A program made the translations under genes and the position numbers. From positions 1 to 36,213 of the forward strand of contig JANWLA010000029.1 of the NCBI GenBank assembly GCA_025451075.1: a stretch of DNA of 36,213 nucleotides, written 5' to 3'. Below are positions 1 to 8,448 of this stretch, piece after piece. This stretch comes from Nitrosotalea sp. GTDB taxonomy: Archaea > Thermoproteota > Nitrososphaeria > Nitrososphaerales > Nitrosopumilaceae. Under the pieces are notes generated by a model. The model saw nothing but the letters and a program-made list of their open reading frames with translations. It did no database searches and had not been told where the DNA came from. Numbering within the stretch: position 1 is the stretch's first letter; each line of letters opens with the position of its first letter.

Positions 1-29
1 AATATATTTAGATTTAAACATCCGAAACG

Positions 30-1367
30 ATGAACAGACGATACAGTATGATGTCTATTGCCGCAGTAGTGGCAGTAGCAGGATTATTGTTCGCAAGCAC
101 ATATTCACAGACTCAGATGACTGCATCTAGTCAGAGTGTACCTAGTGTATCAACACAGGCCTCTACAAAGGTAGTCAATGACATGGGAGGTATCCAATTA
201 CAAATGCCAAGTGCATTTGCACAGATACCAGCGGATCAAATTGATGGTTTGGTTGCACAAGGACGTCATGTAGTAGATGTACAGTTAACAGCTCAAAGTG
301 TTAGCTTACCTATCATGGGCGGCGGAAAATACTACGCATTGACCTTTAACGGTCAAGTTCCAGGACCAACTGTAAGAGTTACACAAGGCGATATCGTCAG
401 AGTAACACTTACCGTTCCATCAAATGAATCAACACCACACTCCATAGACATGCACGCAGGTCAACTTAGTGCAACAAACTTTGGAGCTGTTAAAGTTGGT
501 CAATCCAATACCTATGCATACATAGCTGAGACCCCTGGTGCATTCAAGTACCACTGTGAAGGAGTCAATCTAGCTTCGATGGACCAACATGTAATGTCCG
601 GCATGTACGGAGTAACAATCGTTGATCCATTGAATGGTTATAACCCGCTGATAGTAGACCAAACTGATACCCAAGGCGGTAAAGTCGTAGTCGTACATCA
701 TCGATATGAGGCTGCTGCAAAAGAATTTGTCTTAGAGTACAACGAATTGTACTTGAACGCAGATGGCAGCTATAACCAAGTAGCAATGTTCCTTCACAAT
801 ACAACACAAAGTGTTGTAAACGGAATGGCATTTGGTTACACACCTAACGCAGATATTAACAAGCTGATAAAAGGTGATCCAACCAAGAATGTCTTCCCAG
901 TGCAACCTTGGAATGACCCATCACTAAAACAATATCAAGGACATCCATTATTTGCCGATCTTGACACCCACTACAGACTCTTTGTAGTGAATCAAGGCGA
1001 CATGCCGGTTTTCTTCCACATGGTGGGAGGACAACTTGCACGTGTGACACAAGGAAACCATGTCCAAGCTCAAGGAGTTCAAACTTGGTTAATTGGTGGC
1101 TCACAGGATGCAATCATCGATGTTGTCTTTAACAGTCCAGGTGCATATGTAGCAGTCAATCATGACTATGCAGCAATCTTTACAGGTGCGGCCACAGTAT
1201 TTGTCGCAGGTGACCCATTCAACTTGGGATATCATCCAGGCGATATGCCAAACCCATCTGACGCAGTACCTCCAGTCGGCATGAATTCTATTCCACAAAA
1301 GGAAGTAGTTCACTGTCTATGTACTGATGATCAAGCAGCTGCAATTGCGAAATCAATGAGCGGGTAA
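30..1367 (+). CDS. nirK: NirK-type multicopper oxidase (copper nitrite reductase), exported
   Basis: A two-cupredoxin-domain protein of 445 residues with an N-terminal signal peptide (about residues 7-27). By alignment with bacterial NirK from memory, the type 1 copper ligands are H137, C176, H187 and M192. The type 2 ligands are H142, H175 and H378, and the catalytic pair is D140 and H330 (in FFHMVGG). All are present, so an active nitrite-to-NO reductase is plausible. The family is abundant in ammonia-oxidising archaea, where its exact role in ammonia oxidation or NO metabolism is debated. The protein would act outside the cytoplasmic membrane. The histidine that follows H255 by five residues in bacterial NirK (GGH) is Q335 here. 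The C-terminus carries an extra tail with two cysteines (C429, C431). An AT-rich TATA-like stretch at about 2-10 suggests a leaderless or very short-leader transcript, but upstream sequence is missing. Confidence 0.93.
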   Translation: MNRRYSMMSIAAVVAVAGLLFASTYSQTQMTASSQSVPSVSTQASTKVVNDMGGIQLQMPSAFAQIPADQIDGLVAQGRHVVDVQLTAQSVSLPIMGGGKYYALTFNGQVPGPTVRVTQGDIVRVTLTVPSNESTPHSIDMHAGQLSATNFGAVKVGQSNTYAYIAETPGAFKYHCEGVNLASMDQHVMSGMYGVTIVDPLNGYNPLIVDQTDTQGGKVVVVHHRYEAAAKEFVLEYNELYLNADGSYNQVAMFLHNTTQSVVNGMAFGYTPNADINKLIKGDPTKNVFPVQPWNDPSLKQYQGHPLFADLDTHYRLFVVNQGDMPVFFHMVGGQLARVTQGNHVQAQGVQTWLIGGSQDAIIDVVFNSPGAYVAVNHDYAAIFTGAATVFVAGDPFNLGYHPGDMPNPSDAVPPVGMNSIPQKEVVHCLCTDDQAAAIAKSMSG

Positions 1368-1373
1368 ACCCCC

Positions 1374-1397
1374 AAACCTTTCTCTTTTTGTTTTAAT
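1374..1397 (+). terminator. Oligo-T terminator after nirK
   Basis: Pyrimidine-rich run with T5 and T4 tracts starts about 10 bases after the nirK stop codon. Archaeal RNA polymerase commonly terminates at such T tracts without a hairpin. This is inferred from sequence only. Confidence 0.4.
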
Positions 1398-1511
1398 TCC
1401 CACTAATTTTGATTATGCAACTTTACAAAATAAAATGTGGCACAAAATTATTGCAAACTGATTTGATATGTCCATTACATCCTGTTGAATTTTACTGAAA
1501 CTTGCCAAAAA

Positions 1512-1539
1512 ATTACTATACTATCACTAACAAAGTTAG
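1512..1539 (+). promoter_or_regulatory. TATA-like box and small palindrome before the 1543 membrane gene
   Basis: A TATA-like element (about 1512-1523, TACTATAC core) sits about 26 bases before the ATG at 1543, which fits a leaderless archaeal transcript. Between it and the ATG lies the inverted repeat CTAACAAAGTTAG (1527-1539; 5-base arms, 3-base spacer). A repressor bound there would block initiation. The short arms could arise by chance. Confidence 0.35.
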
Positions 1540-1542
1540 CGA

Positions 1543-2067
1543 ATGCATATAATGTCTAAATCAAACCATTTATTGATAATGAGCCAAGTCTTGGGAAAAG
1601 ACAGAAAAATTCTGATATTCTCTTTTGTTACAGCAGCTGCAACTATAATTGCTGGAATATATCATCTGCAAATGGCTCCGGGATCCCTGTCACATAATTT
1701 GGGAGAAGGAATTCTTTTCCTAGTTGGTGGTATGACACAGATCTTTTGGGCAGTTCCTGTCATAAAACGATGGGGAAAGATATGGCAAATTATTGGAATT
1801 GCAGGAACTATCATCTTTATACTATTGTGGCTTTCAGATAGACTTCATCTTCTTCCAGAGGGTGGTGGACCTTCAGGTCATATGCCTTCAAGAGAGCCTC
1901 CAAGGGGCAACTTTACTGGTGGAGAATTTCCACGAGGTGGTGCACCAAAGGGATTGGGACTAGAAATTGGTGGAATACTAGTTCCTCCAATAGAAATGTT
2001 TCAGGTTGCATTTGTTGGGCTATATGCAGTCTTGAGCAAAATGATATCTACTAGACAACATAACTAA
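1543..2067 (+). CDS. Small four-helix membrane protein with Pro/Gly-rich loop
   Basis: I do not recognise the family. The 174-residue product has four likely membrane helices: about residues 25-45, 55-72, 80-102 and 150-170. Between helices 3 and 4 is a 40-residue loop rich in Gly, Pro, Arg and Glu (about 105-145), with repeated RG/PRG-type motifs. The start could be the ATG at 1543 or the one at 1552. The first fits a leaderless promoter whose TATA-like box lies about 26 bases upstream. The gene stands alone between nirK and serA with 90-175 base gaps on either side, so it is probably monocistronic. Function unknown. Confidence 0.75.
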   Translation: MHIMSKSNHLLIMSQVLGKDRKILIFSFVTAAATIIAGIYHLQMAPGSLSHNLGEGILFLVGGMTQIFWAVPVIKRWGKIWQIIGIAGTIIFILLWLSDRLHLLPEGGGPSGHMPSREPPRGNFTGGEFPRGGAPKGLGLEIGGILVPPIEMFQVAFVGLYAVLSKMISTRQHN

Positions 2068-2160
2068 TTCTTTGTTTACCTGATATTTTTTCATGGTTTT
2101 ACAATGTTGCAGAAAATGATCTTGGCAATGATTATATTCTGTTCATGATGGGCTTCTTTT

Positions 2161-3093
2161 ATGTCGATGGACAAATCCGTCTTGATTTGTGATCAAGTTG
2201 CACCAATTCTAAATGATATATTGCAAAAAAATGGATTAAAGATAACATACGAGCCAGAAATTACACCAGATCAGATAAAAGAAAAAATTTCCAATTTTGA
2301 TATAGTTATAGTGCGAAGCAGAACAAAGATTACAAAAGAAATGATTGACAGTGCTACCAAATGCAAGATAATTGCGCGTGTGGGAGTAGGTCTTGATAAT
2401 ATTGACGTTGATGCTGCCAAAGCAAAGGATATCAGAGTAATTAACGCCGTGGAGGGTGCCATGAATGCTGTTGCAGAACTTGTTCTGGGATTGATGCTTT
2501 CAATGGCAAGAGAGATTCCAAGGGCAGACAGAGAGATACGAAACGGCAAATGGCTCAAAAAAGAACTCATGGGAAGCGAGCTTTCAGGAAAATACCTCGG
2601 TGTGGTTGGACTTGGAAACATTGGAAAAAGACTTGCAAAACTTGCAAGGGGACTGAACATGAATATTATTGGCTTTGATGTAATGCCAATTGCAGACGAT
2701 TTTGCACGTGATGTGGGGTTGATTAAAGCCGACATTGACACTTTACTTTCAAGTGCTGATTACATTTCATTTCATGTACCACTAACTGAATCTACACATC
2801 ATTTGGTAAATGCCAAAAGAATTTCTACGATGAAGAAAACAGTATACATCATAAACACATCACGGGGTGAAATAATTGATGAGGATGCACTGTACGATGC
2901 ACTAAAGGAAGGAAAGATTGCAGGTGCTGCACTCGATGTATTTGAAAAAGAACCTGCAGTTGGAAACAAACTTACAACACTTCAAAATGTCGTATGTACG
3001 CCACACATTGGTGCACAAACAAAAGAAGCACAAACACTTGCAGCAAATGTGATTGGCGAAAAAATAATAATGATTCTCCGTGGCGTAATCTAG
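2161..3093 (+). CDS. serA: D-3-phosphoglycerate dehydrogenase, short form without ACT domain
   Basis: D-2-hydroxyacid dehydrogenase family. It oxidises 3-phosphoglycerate to 3-phosphohydroxypyruvate with NAD, the first step of phosphorylated serine synthesis in the cytoplasm. The NAD-binding motif GLGNIGKR is at residues 150-157, and the catalytic triad is R235 (NTSRGE), E264 (EKEP) and H282 (PHIGA). At 310 residues it ends after the catalytic core and lacks the C-terminal regulatory ACT domain of longer SerA proteins, so feedback inhibition by serine through ACT is not expected. The start is ATG 2161 or ATG 2167; an in-frame TGA at 2146 rules out a longer protein. The related substrates glyoxylate or hydroxypyruvate cannot be excluded from sequence alone. 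Confidence 0.85.
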   Translation: MSMDKSVLICDQVAPILNDILQKNGLKITYEPEITPDQIKEKISNFDIVIVRSRTKITKEMIDSATKCKIIARVGVGLDNIDVDAAKAKDIRVINAVEGAMNAVAELVLGLMLSMAREIPRADREIRNGKWLKKELMGSELSGKYLGVVGLGNIGKRLAKLARGLNMNIIGFDVMPIADDFARDVGLIKADIDTLLSSADYISFHVPLTESTHHLVNAKRISTMKKTVYIINTSRGEIIDEDALYDALKEGKIAGAALDVFEKEPAVGNKLTTLQNVVCTPHIGAQTKEAQTLAANVIGEKIIMILRGVI

Positions 3094-3119
3094 TATACAA
3101 ATAATAACATTTAGTAAAC

Positions 3120-3746
3120 TTATACTTGAATAATTCCTTTCTGAATGAGATACTCTATTGCCATGCCAAAATCATTATCTGAAATGGAACCGTTTGACCA
3201 CCACTGTACATTATTTTTAAACCATTGTGGTATGTGAACTTGATTTGTTTGGGTGTAATTTGGAATGTTGATTATGTTATCATTTATGAGTTCATGAATT
3301 ATCCCTGCATATGTCTTGTCAGTAGAGGATCCTTGCGGTAGTGTATTTACAAGTGATCTAAACTCGGTAGGTATGGCAATTTTTCCAGAGTCTACCAGAT
3401 CAAAAGAAACACTTGCTATAGCACCAGAATATTCTGCATCAATTCGATAGACTCCTGGACTAAAAGTTGTCTTGTAAAATGGAAATGGTGAAGTTATTGT
3501 ATTGTTTAGTTTGTCTATTGGCAAGTTGATTGGCGCACTTGTCTTGTTTGAGCTATCTGTGATGTGTATGGTTATGTTGTTACTTGTCATCTCTGATACC
3601 TGAAAGTTCATTGAAAGAAAGTCGCCATACTCGTAAACATGCTTACTTGTAGAGATCTCAAGGGAGGGTGTTGCAAAACTATACTGTGTGCCAAGAGCCA
3701 ATGGTATAATCGTGGCAAGTATCAAAGTTTGTCTTTGCCAACTCAT
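3120..3746 (-). CDS. Secreted protein with C-terminal WW-rich thaumarchaeal repeat domain
   Basis: The 208-residue product has a signal peptide (about 1-25, ending near SFA). An Ig-like beta-rich region follows (about 28-118; VYEYGDFLSMNF resembles exported Ig-like domains). The C-terminal module at about 170-208 contains IPQWFKNNVQWWSNGSISDN and then a helix ending in YLIQKGIIQV. From memory this module recurs, often in tandem, in exported thaumarchaeal proteins, but I know no function for it. The gene is transcribed convergently to serA with a 26-base gap. Likely extracellular or surface-associated; substrate or partner unknown. Confidence 0.8.
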   Translation of the reverse strand: MSWQRQTLILATIIPLALGTQYSFATPSLEISTSKHVYEYGDFLSMNFQVSEMTSNNITIHITDSSNKTSAPINLPIDKLNNTITSPFPFYKTTFSPGVYRIDAEYSGAIASVSFDLVDSGKIAIPTEFRSLVNTLPQGSSTDKTYAGIIHELINDNIINIPNYTQTNQVHIPQWFKNNVQWWSNGSISDNDFGMAIEYLIQKGIIQV

Positions 3747-3854
3747 AGGAATTAAGAAAAATTAATTTCATAAATAGGCTTCCTTGATATTTGATTTATT
3801 TTGTAAGCAAAACCCTTCATAATTTTCTAACAGAATATAAAGGGTAAATCTGTA

Positions 3855-4322
3855 GTGCCGAGTATGCCTAGTCAACAGGATCAGATCTGGATCAAGATGT
3901 GGAAAGAAAATTCCCCAGAGCTTAGGGCTAAAGCCATACAATGGAGAAAAGAAAATGCTCTAGTACGTGTGGATAGACCAAGCAGAATTCAGCGCGCACG
4001 AAGACTAGGATACAAGGCAAAGCAAGGAATCGTTGTGGTAAGAATGCGTGTAGGAAAAGGTAACATGCGCAAGAAAAGACCAGTGGCTGGAAGAAGGCCA
4101 AAACATCTCGGTGTACTACGAATCAAGCCTGCACTTAGCATGCAAAGAGTTGCAGAACGTAGAGTACTAGAGAGATTTCCAAACATGGATCTTCTTGGCT
4201 CATACTATGTTCATCAAGACGGTTTGTATCTTTGGTACGAAGTAATACTTGCAGATGTCTCACATCCAAGAATAATAAAGGACAAAGAGATTAGAGGCAA
4301 ACTGTCTACTTTGAAAAATTGA
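3855..4322 (+). CDS. rpl15e: 50S ribosomal protein L15e
   Basis: A 155-residue basic protein of the archaeal/eukaryotic L15e family, part of the large ribosomal subunit and bound to 23S rRNA. Characteristic features are the basic core around residues 40-95 (RPSRIQRARRLGYKAKQG, then VRMRVGKGNMRKKRP) and the conserved LGSYYVHQDG region (about 113-122). The start is GTG 3855 or ATG 3864, three codons apart; both leave the conserved core intact. The stop codon overlaps the TTG start of the PEF-anchored gene downstream (4319), implying cotranscription or translational coupling of a ribosomal gene with a surface protein. Confidence 0.95.
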   Translation: MPSMPSQQDQIWIKMWKENSPELRAKAIQWRKENALVRVDRPSRIQRARRLGYKAKQGIVVVRMRVGKGNMRKKRPVAGRRPKHLGVLRIKPALSMQRVAERRVLERFPNMDLLGSYYVHQDGLYLWYEVILADVSHPRIIKDKEIRGKLSTLKN

Positions 4323-4819
4323 GATCTCAGATTTTATTATCATGTGTTATTTTACTGGGTCTGCTAACAGTTCCCGTCTCTGCACAACAAGTCACTGCTC
4401 CCAAAGGCCTTGATCATCCAGGCATAAAGTGGGACTGGAAGATAAAAGCAGAAAATTACACCTTTGATGTTATTACAGTATCAAACTATGACATGAAAAA
4501 TGTGACATTTAACAAGATAAACAAGGAGCTTGTCTTTACCGGTAACAGTACACATGATGGAAACATTGCTGAAATTGATATACCAAACAACCTGATAGGG
4601 GGAAATCTCACTGTGACTCAGGATGGAAAACCAGTACCTGCTATAGTGATTCCTGGTACTGATAGCTCAACTATAATGCTCAAATTCAATCAGACTGGTA
4701 CAATGGATACAAGTGTTTTTGGAACAACATATCTTCCAGAGTTTTCAAGTGTAGCATTGCTTGTGATGGTGTTATCAGTTGCAATGGTCTTGTTTATACC
4801 AAGACTTGGGAAACTCTAA
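4319..4819 (+). CDS. Exported protein with PEF-type C-terminal sorting anchor
   Basis: The 166-residue product starts with TTG overlapping the L15e stop by 4 bases. A signal peptide covers about residues 1-22 (ending VSAQ) and a beta-rich domain about 30-135. The tail is LPEFSSVALLVMVLSVAMVL followed by a basic end (PRLGK). This tail matches the tripartite PEF/PEFG-CTERM layout: a PEF motif, a hydrophobic helix and a basic cluster. Such tails are thought to direct archaeosortase-like processing and surface anchoring. The domain before the anchor resembles those in the genes at 24750 and 35058. Its stop codon overlaps the stop of the convergent gene at 4816. Role unknown, probably a cell-surface component. 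Confidence 0.8.
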   Translation: MRSQILLSCVILLGLLTVPVSAQQVTAPKGLDHPGIKWDWKIKAENYTFDVITVSNYDMKNVTFNKINKELVFTGNSTHDGNIAEIDIPNNLIGGNLTVTQDGKPVPAIVIPGTDSSTIMLKFNQTGTMDTSVFGTTYLPEFSSVALLVMVLSVAMVLFIPRLGKL

Positions 4820-5505
4820 AACCCGTTATTGTAATCTTCCCACATGTTTGCCCTTGAGGTGAGCTTGTTCATCTGATAAAATATTCCGCCTACAATTCCT
4901 GCTTGATAGAATGCATACAGGTAAACTTGGGAGTGTGACGGGTCTGAGTGAGTAAATGTTAGTGCAAGCATGGAGAAAAAGATGTATGTTCCAACAAACG
5001 TGAATATCTTACTAAATATTCCTTCCATCCCGACTATTCTTTTTGTTGCTGCTGCCATTATTGTTATACTTGATACAATCAAAAATGTCAAACCACCATT
5101 TGCCTGGACAAATTCTGTTGCCCATGGAATTAGACCATCAGTAAAGATTGACTTGTGTGGTGGATGTGCACCACCATGGAGTGCAAAAGAGACTGAGGTA
5201 AATATTGCCCCCATCATGAACAAAAACAAGAATCCCTTGTAGAAAGCTCGTTTCAGTGGACTGTGGGATTCTGAAGGTTGCATTACCCTGTCAGTCATTT
5301 TCAGGCCGTATAGAAAACCAATTCCAAAGGATGGCGCAAACATTAGGTCTATTATCAATGGACTCTGCTTTGTCATGTTGTCAATGGCTGGTCCAAACAC
5401 GAGATAAACTACAAGAGCAAGTATTGCGGCTCCGACAAATATTGCAATGTCTACTGAACTCCGATTCTTCCTTATTTCTAATAGGTCTGTTCCCCACTCG
5501 TCCAA
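4816..5505 (-). CDS. Polytopic membrane protein, unknown function
   Basis: A 229-residue protein with about six membrane segments (near 18-38, 50-68, 88-110, 133-152, 163-185 and 195-212). I do not recognise the family. Histidines cluster in the third loop (HGGAHPPHK, about 110-118) and near THSDPSHS (about 184-191), which could bind a metal or take part in proton transfer, but that is speculation. The start is TTG 5505. The 3' end overlaps the stop of the convergent PEF-anchored gene by 4 bases. Confidence 0.75.
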   Translation of the reverse strand: MDEWGTDLLEIRKNRSSVDIAIFVGAAILALVVYLVFGPAIDNMTKQSPLIIDLMFAPSFGIGFLYGLKMTDRVMQPSESHSPLKRAFYKGFLFLFMMGAIFTSVSFALHGGAHPPHKSIFTDGLIPWATEFVQANGGLTFLIVSSITIMAAATKRIVGMEGIFSKIFTFVGTYIFFSMLALTFTHSDPSHSQVYLYAFYQAGIVGGIFYQMNKLTSRANMWEDYNNGF

Positions 5506-5598
5506 TCTGATTTACTGTGTAAAATAATGAATTAAAGAAGGAAATCCAAAGGATTTTGCCTTTCTTATCAACTCATTTTGCCTTTTATTTGGGGCTGT

Positions 5599-5826
5599 AT
5601 GTGCAATAACATGAAGACTATGGGAATTGCAGTTCTATCAATTGGAACCTTGGTCTTTGTATCTGGGATAATTTTTTATTTGCAGGGAAATTCCATAGTT
5701 GGGCCTACTTCCTCGTTTATGTATTCAAATCCGAAATGGATTGTAAACGGACAATGGATTGCCGTTAGCGGTGTGTTGATCTTGGCTGCAGGCCTTGGAA
5801 TCAGCTTACGACGCCCAAGGTCATAG
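5599..5826 (+). CDS. Small two-helix membrane protein
   Basis: The open frame can begin at TTG 5578, but ATG 5599 or ATG 5611 is more likely because the hydrophobic sequence begins right after them (MKTMGIAVLSIGTLVFVSGI). There are two membrane helices (about residues 8-27 and 53-70 from the ATG at 5599) joined by a polar loop rich in Ser, Asn and Trp, with a basic end (RRPRS). The last 26 bases overlap the 3' end of the opposite-strand Lrp-domain gene. No family recognised. Confidence 0.6.
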   Translation: MCNNMKTMGIAVLSIGTLVFVSGIIFYLQGNSIVGPTSSFMYSNPKWIVNGQWIAVSGVLILAAGLGISLRRPRS

Positions 5827-6031
5827 TGGACCTGACCCTGGCTAGTTGACGAATTTTTTTTGTAATCAGATTATCCATCTGAGATTCAGTATCGGCTTCA
5901 GCTTCTACTACAATGTCGTAATCTCCGTATACGACTCTTGCATCCTTTACCTTGTCTATTTTCTTTAGTTTTCCGACAATTTCGTTTTCGGCACCAAGCT
6001 CACAACCGATCAAAACGTATGCCTTTTCCAT
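5801..6031 (-). CDS. Stand-alone Lrp/AsnC ligand-binding (RAM) domain protein
   Basis: A 76-residue protein equivalent to the C-terminal alpha-beta ligand-binding domain of Lrp/AsnC regulators, without the helix-turn-helix. The signature is the opening KAYVLIGCELG, then VKDARVVYGDYDIVVEAEAD (about 28-47) and the end VRSTMTLGVV. Such stand-alone domains assemble into oligomers, bind amino acids or related effectors, and may modulate full-length Lrp proteins by mixing subunits. It cannot bind DNA on its own. It is convergent with the small membrane gene at 5599 and overlaps it by 26 bases. Confidence 0.85.
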   Translation of the reverse strand: MEKAYVLIGCELGAENEIVGKLKKIDKVKDARVVYGDYDIVVEAEADTESQMDNLITKKIRQLARVRSTMTLGVVS

Positions 6032-6178
6032 GATATATCAAATTGCAGTACAAGCTTAAATCCTTATTCCATGAATTTAGCTAATTTGCTCTTGGATAGT
6101 GCCATGATTTTTGGCTTGCAACTTTTTCTGATACATGCTGGCCATGGAATTAAATGGCGGTCATGAAAATGTATTGCC

Positions 6179-6442
6179 ATGGGATTGTTTGGAAAGTCAA
6201 AGCCAAAAGATGACACCGTTGAACAAATGAGGGTTTTACTTGACAACTTTCAGTTTGCCGACCTGCAAACATTTTGCACTGAAATTCTAGGTGCCAAGCC
6301 TGCAATTGACCAGGAACATCTGTCCAGTATTGAGGTGCTTGATTTTGTCTGGGACCAGTATCACAAGGGAAAGATACAATTTTCACAGCTAAAGGACTTT
6401 GCATTACGCAATCATATTGTGGCAGAAAACTTTTTTGAATAA
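6179..6442 (+). CDS. Small acidic hypothetical protein
   Basis: An 87-residue soluble, helix-rich protein starting at ATG 6179 (MGLFGKSKPKDD). It has no signal peptide, no membrane segment and no motif I recognise. Two amphipathic stretches (about 14-40 and 46-80) suggest a small helical bundle. The stop lies one base from the stop of the convergent thioredoxin-NHL gene. Coding is supported by codon pattern and the tight fit to that neighbour; function unknown. Confidence 0.65.
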   Translation: MGLFGKSKPKDDTVEQMRVLLDNFQFADLQTFCTEILGAKPAIDQEHLSSIEVLDFVWDQYHKGKIQFSQLKDFALRNHIVAENFFE

Positions 6443-6443
6443 A

Positions 6444-7934
6444 CTACATTCGTATGTCTAACGTATTTAGGATATTTGTTTTAAGATCATAAACTCGTAT
6501 GAGATGGTTGTTGGTATCTGTAATGTACAGCTTGTCTTGGTACCACTCTACATCGCTTGGCTCATACAGTCCTAATGTATCACAGATTGGGTCGTCTATT
6601 CTACACATTATACTTGTGCCCTGCTTTCCAACTAGTGTAATAACAGAATCATTCTCAGAATCAATTTCTCTAATGGCTGAGTTGTAAGTGTCTGCAACAA
6701 ATATTTTATTTCCAGCTGCACACAATCCAAGTGGGTGCTGTAACAATGACTCGTTTGTTTTACCATCCTTGTATCCAAATGCAAATAATCCGTGACCTGC
6801 AATGGTTCTCACATAGTCTGTTTTGAGATCTATCTCTCGAACAGATGATGTCTCACTGTCTGCAAAATACAAAACATCATTATGAATAAAAATTCCACTT
6901 GGCTGTGCAAGCTGCGCTTGTGCTCTGTTGGCGTCTACGATATCTTCCTGACCATTTCCTGCAAAAGGTCTTGTCACATCTGTATTGGTATCATATGTCC
7001 ATATCTGATGATTTCCAGCCATTGCAATGAAAACCAAATTATCTTTTACTGCAACATCCCACGGAGAAGAAATTGCAGTCTCTTTTCCCTTACCACCTGA
7101 TGATCTCCACGGGCCTTGCTTGCCTGTTCCAACAAGTGTAGTAACTTGGTTGTCTTGCAAGTTTATTTTTCGTAATGCGTGATTTTCAGTGTCTGCAACA
7201 AAAATGTAATCATCTTTCCATGCTACCCCCTGTGGTCTGAAAAATGTGGTCTCTGTAAAATTGCCATCTTGTAGTCCTGTCTTGCCATTTCCAATGATAT
7301 GTAATATTTTGCCCGAAAGATCAGTTACAATGATTCTGTTATGGTTTGAATCAGATATTGCAATTTTATTCTTTGATATTGATATTTTTCCTGGAAAAGA
7401 CAAGGTTGTATTATTACTTTTTGTGGTATTTACAATCTTGATTGGCTCTCTTGCCAATGTGTGTGACTTTGAGTGCTTTTCCAAAAGAACATCGATTGTA
7501 TCCTCAATCATCTCTTTTTGACCTTCTCCTGACTGCCTGTACACTAGAGTTCCGTTGGGATCAATTATTGCAATTGTGGGCCAGCCTGTTATGCCAAACT
7601 TGCCCCATACAGTCATTTTTCTATCCACAAGTACTGGGTGTGATATTTCATATCTTGCTACTGCCTGTTCGATGTTTTTCCTGTCTTGCTCGTTGAAGAA
7701 TTTTGCAGAGTGCACTCCGATAAAGACTACTGGTTGATCCCCATATTTTTTTTCAAGCTCTGCAAGTACTGGTAACGTATGCATACAATTTATGCAACAA
7801 TAGGTCCAAAAGTCTAGTACTATAATGTGACCTTTGAGCTTTTCAAGTGAAAGTGATTCTTTTGTATTTATCCAGTCAAAATCTGGCGGAAACTCTGGTG
7901 CCTTGATGACCTTGGAAAATATGTTGTCAAACAT
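6444..7934 (-). CDS. Thioredoxin-like NHL-repeat protein (NHLRC2-type)
   Basis: A 496-residue fusion. Residues about 10-150 form a thioredoxin/TlpA-like domain with the redox motif WTYCCINCMH, giving a CxxC at C47-C50. Residues about 170-490 form a six-bladed NHL beta-propeller, seen as repeats such as FVADTENHALRKI, FADSETSSVREI and FVADTYNSAIREI. The same architecture occurs in animal NHLRC2 and bacterial relatives. No signal peptide is evident, so it is probably cytoplasmic, with the propeller binding a partner presented to the thiol active site. It is monocistronic, and its stop lies one base from that of the convergent gene. Partner and substrate cannot be read from sequence. Confidence 0.88.
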   Translation of the reverse strand: MFDNIFSKVIKAPEFPPDFDWINTKESLSLEKLKGHIIVLDFWTYCCINCMHTLPVLAELEKKYGDQPVVFIGVHSAKFFNEQDRKNIEQAVARYEISHPVLVDRKMTVWGKFGITGWPTIAIIDPNGTLVYRQSGEGQKEMIEDTIDVLLEKHSKSHTLAREPIKIVNTTKSNNTTLSFPGKISISKNKIAISDSNHNRIIVTDLSGKILHIIGNGKTGLQDGNFTETTFFRPQGVAWKDDYIFVADTENHALRKINLQDNQVTTLVGTGKQGPWRSSGGKGKETAISSPWDVAVKDNLVFIAMAGNHQIWTYDTNTDVTRPFAGNGQEDIVDANRAQAQLAQPSGIFIHNDVLYFADSETSSVREIDLKTDYVRTIAGHGLFAFGYKDGKTNESLLQHPLGLCAAGNKIFVADTYNSAIREIDSENDSVITLVGKQGTSIMCRIDDPICDTLGLYEPSDVEWYQDKLYITDTNNHLIRVYDLKTNILNTLDIRM

Positions 7935-8113
7935 GTCATGAATTTGAAATTTTGATTATTTAACAGCTCTTTCATGTTTATATGGTACACAAGTTCGTGT
8001 TTAGAGAAATAGAAATTTCCTTCACTGGATATGAAATATCAAAAGACTAGACTTGAATCAAACAAACGGTATTCTACGACAGTCTTATTATCCTGTCAAC
8101 GGCATTTGATAGC

Positions 8114-8404
8114 ATGGACATTTTTAAAAAGAAATTCCAGTGTGAACAATGTAAAACAAAATTTACGGTTTATGATGATCTGATAAAACATGCACGTCAT
8201 GAACATCATCATGACATTGTCAAGTGTGATGAATGTGGAAAAGAGTTCATCCATGAAACCGATAGGCTTCATCACTCGCGAGAAGAACATCAGAAAAAAA
8301 TGCAGGGACGTATCAACAAAAATGCTCACAAGCATGAAAACAAATCTCCTTCACCGCAGGACGAAGTTGATGCGCACACTAGAAACTTTGGAGATAATCT
8401 GTAA
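8114..8404 (+). CDS. Two-finger C2H2 zinc-finger protein
   Basis: A 96-residue basic protein with two classical C2H2 fingers. Finger 1 has C10, C13, H26 and H31; finger 2 has C38, C41, H54 and H59. Both follow C-x2-C-x12-H-x4-H. A charged tail follows (about 60-96). Small C2H2 proteins of this kind are found in archaea and may bind nucleic acid or mediate protein contacts. The extra histidines around residues 29-33 could permit alternative zinc ligation. It starts at ATG 8114, and its promoter lies in the 179-base gap shared with the divergent thioredoxin-NHL gene. Confidence 0.85.
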   Translation: MDIFKKKFQCEQCKTKFTVYDDLIKHARHEHHHDIVKCDECGKEFIHETDRLHHSREEHQKKMQGRINKNAHKHENKSPSPQDEVDAHTRNFGDNL

Positions 8405-8448
8405 CTTACGGAAATAATCTGCTAGGGTCTTAGCTTGTTGGCAATTTT

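Noticed and set aside
2271-2741. 156-codon frame opposite serA
   Set aside because: Shadow of the NAD-binding domain; Ser/Ile-rich composition typical of reverse-strand frames here.
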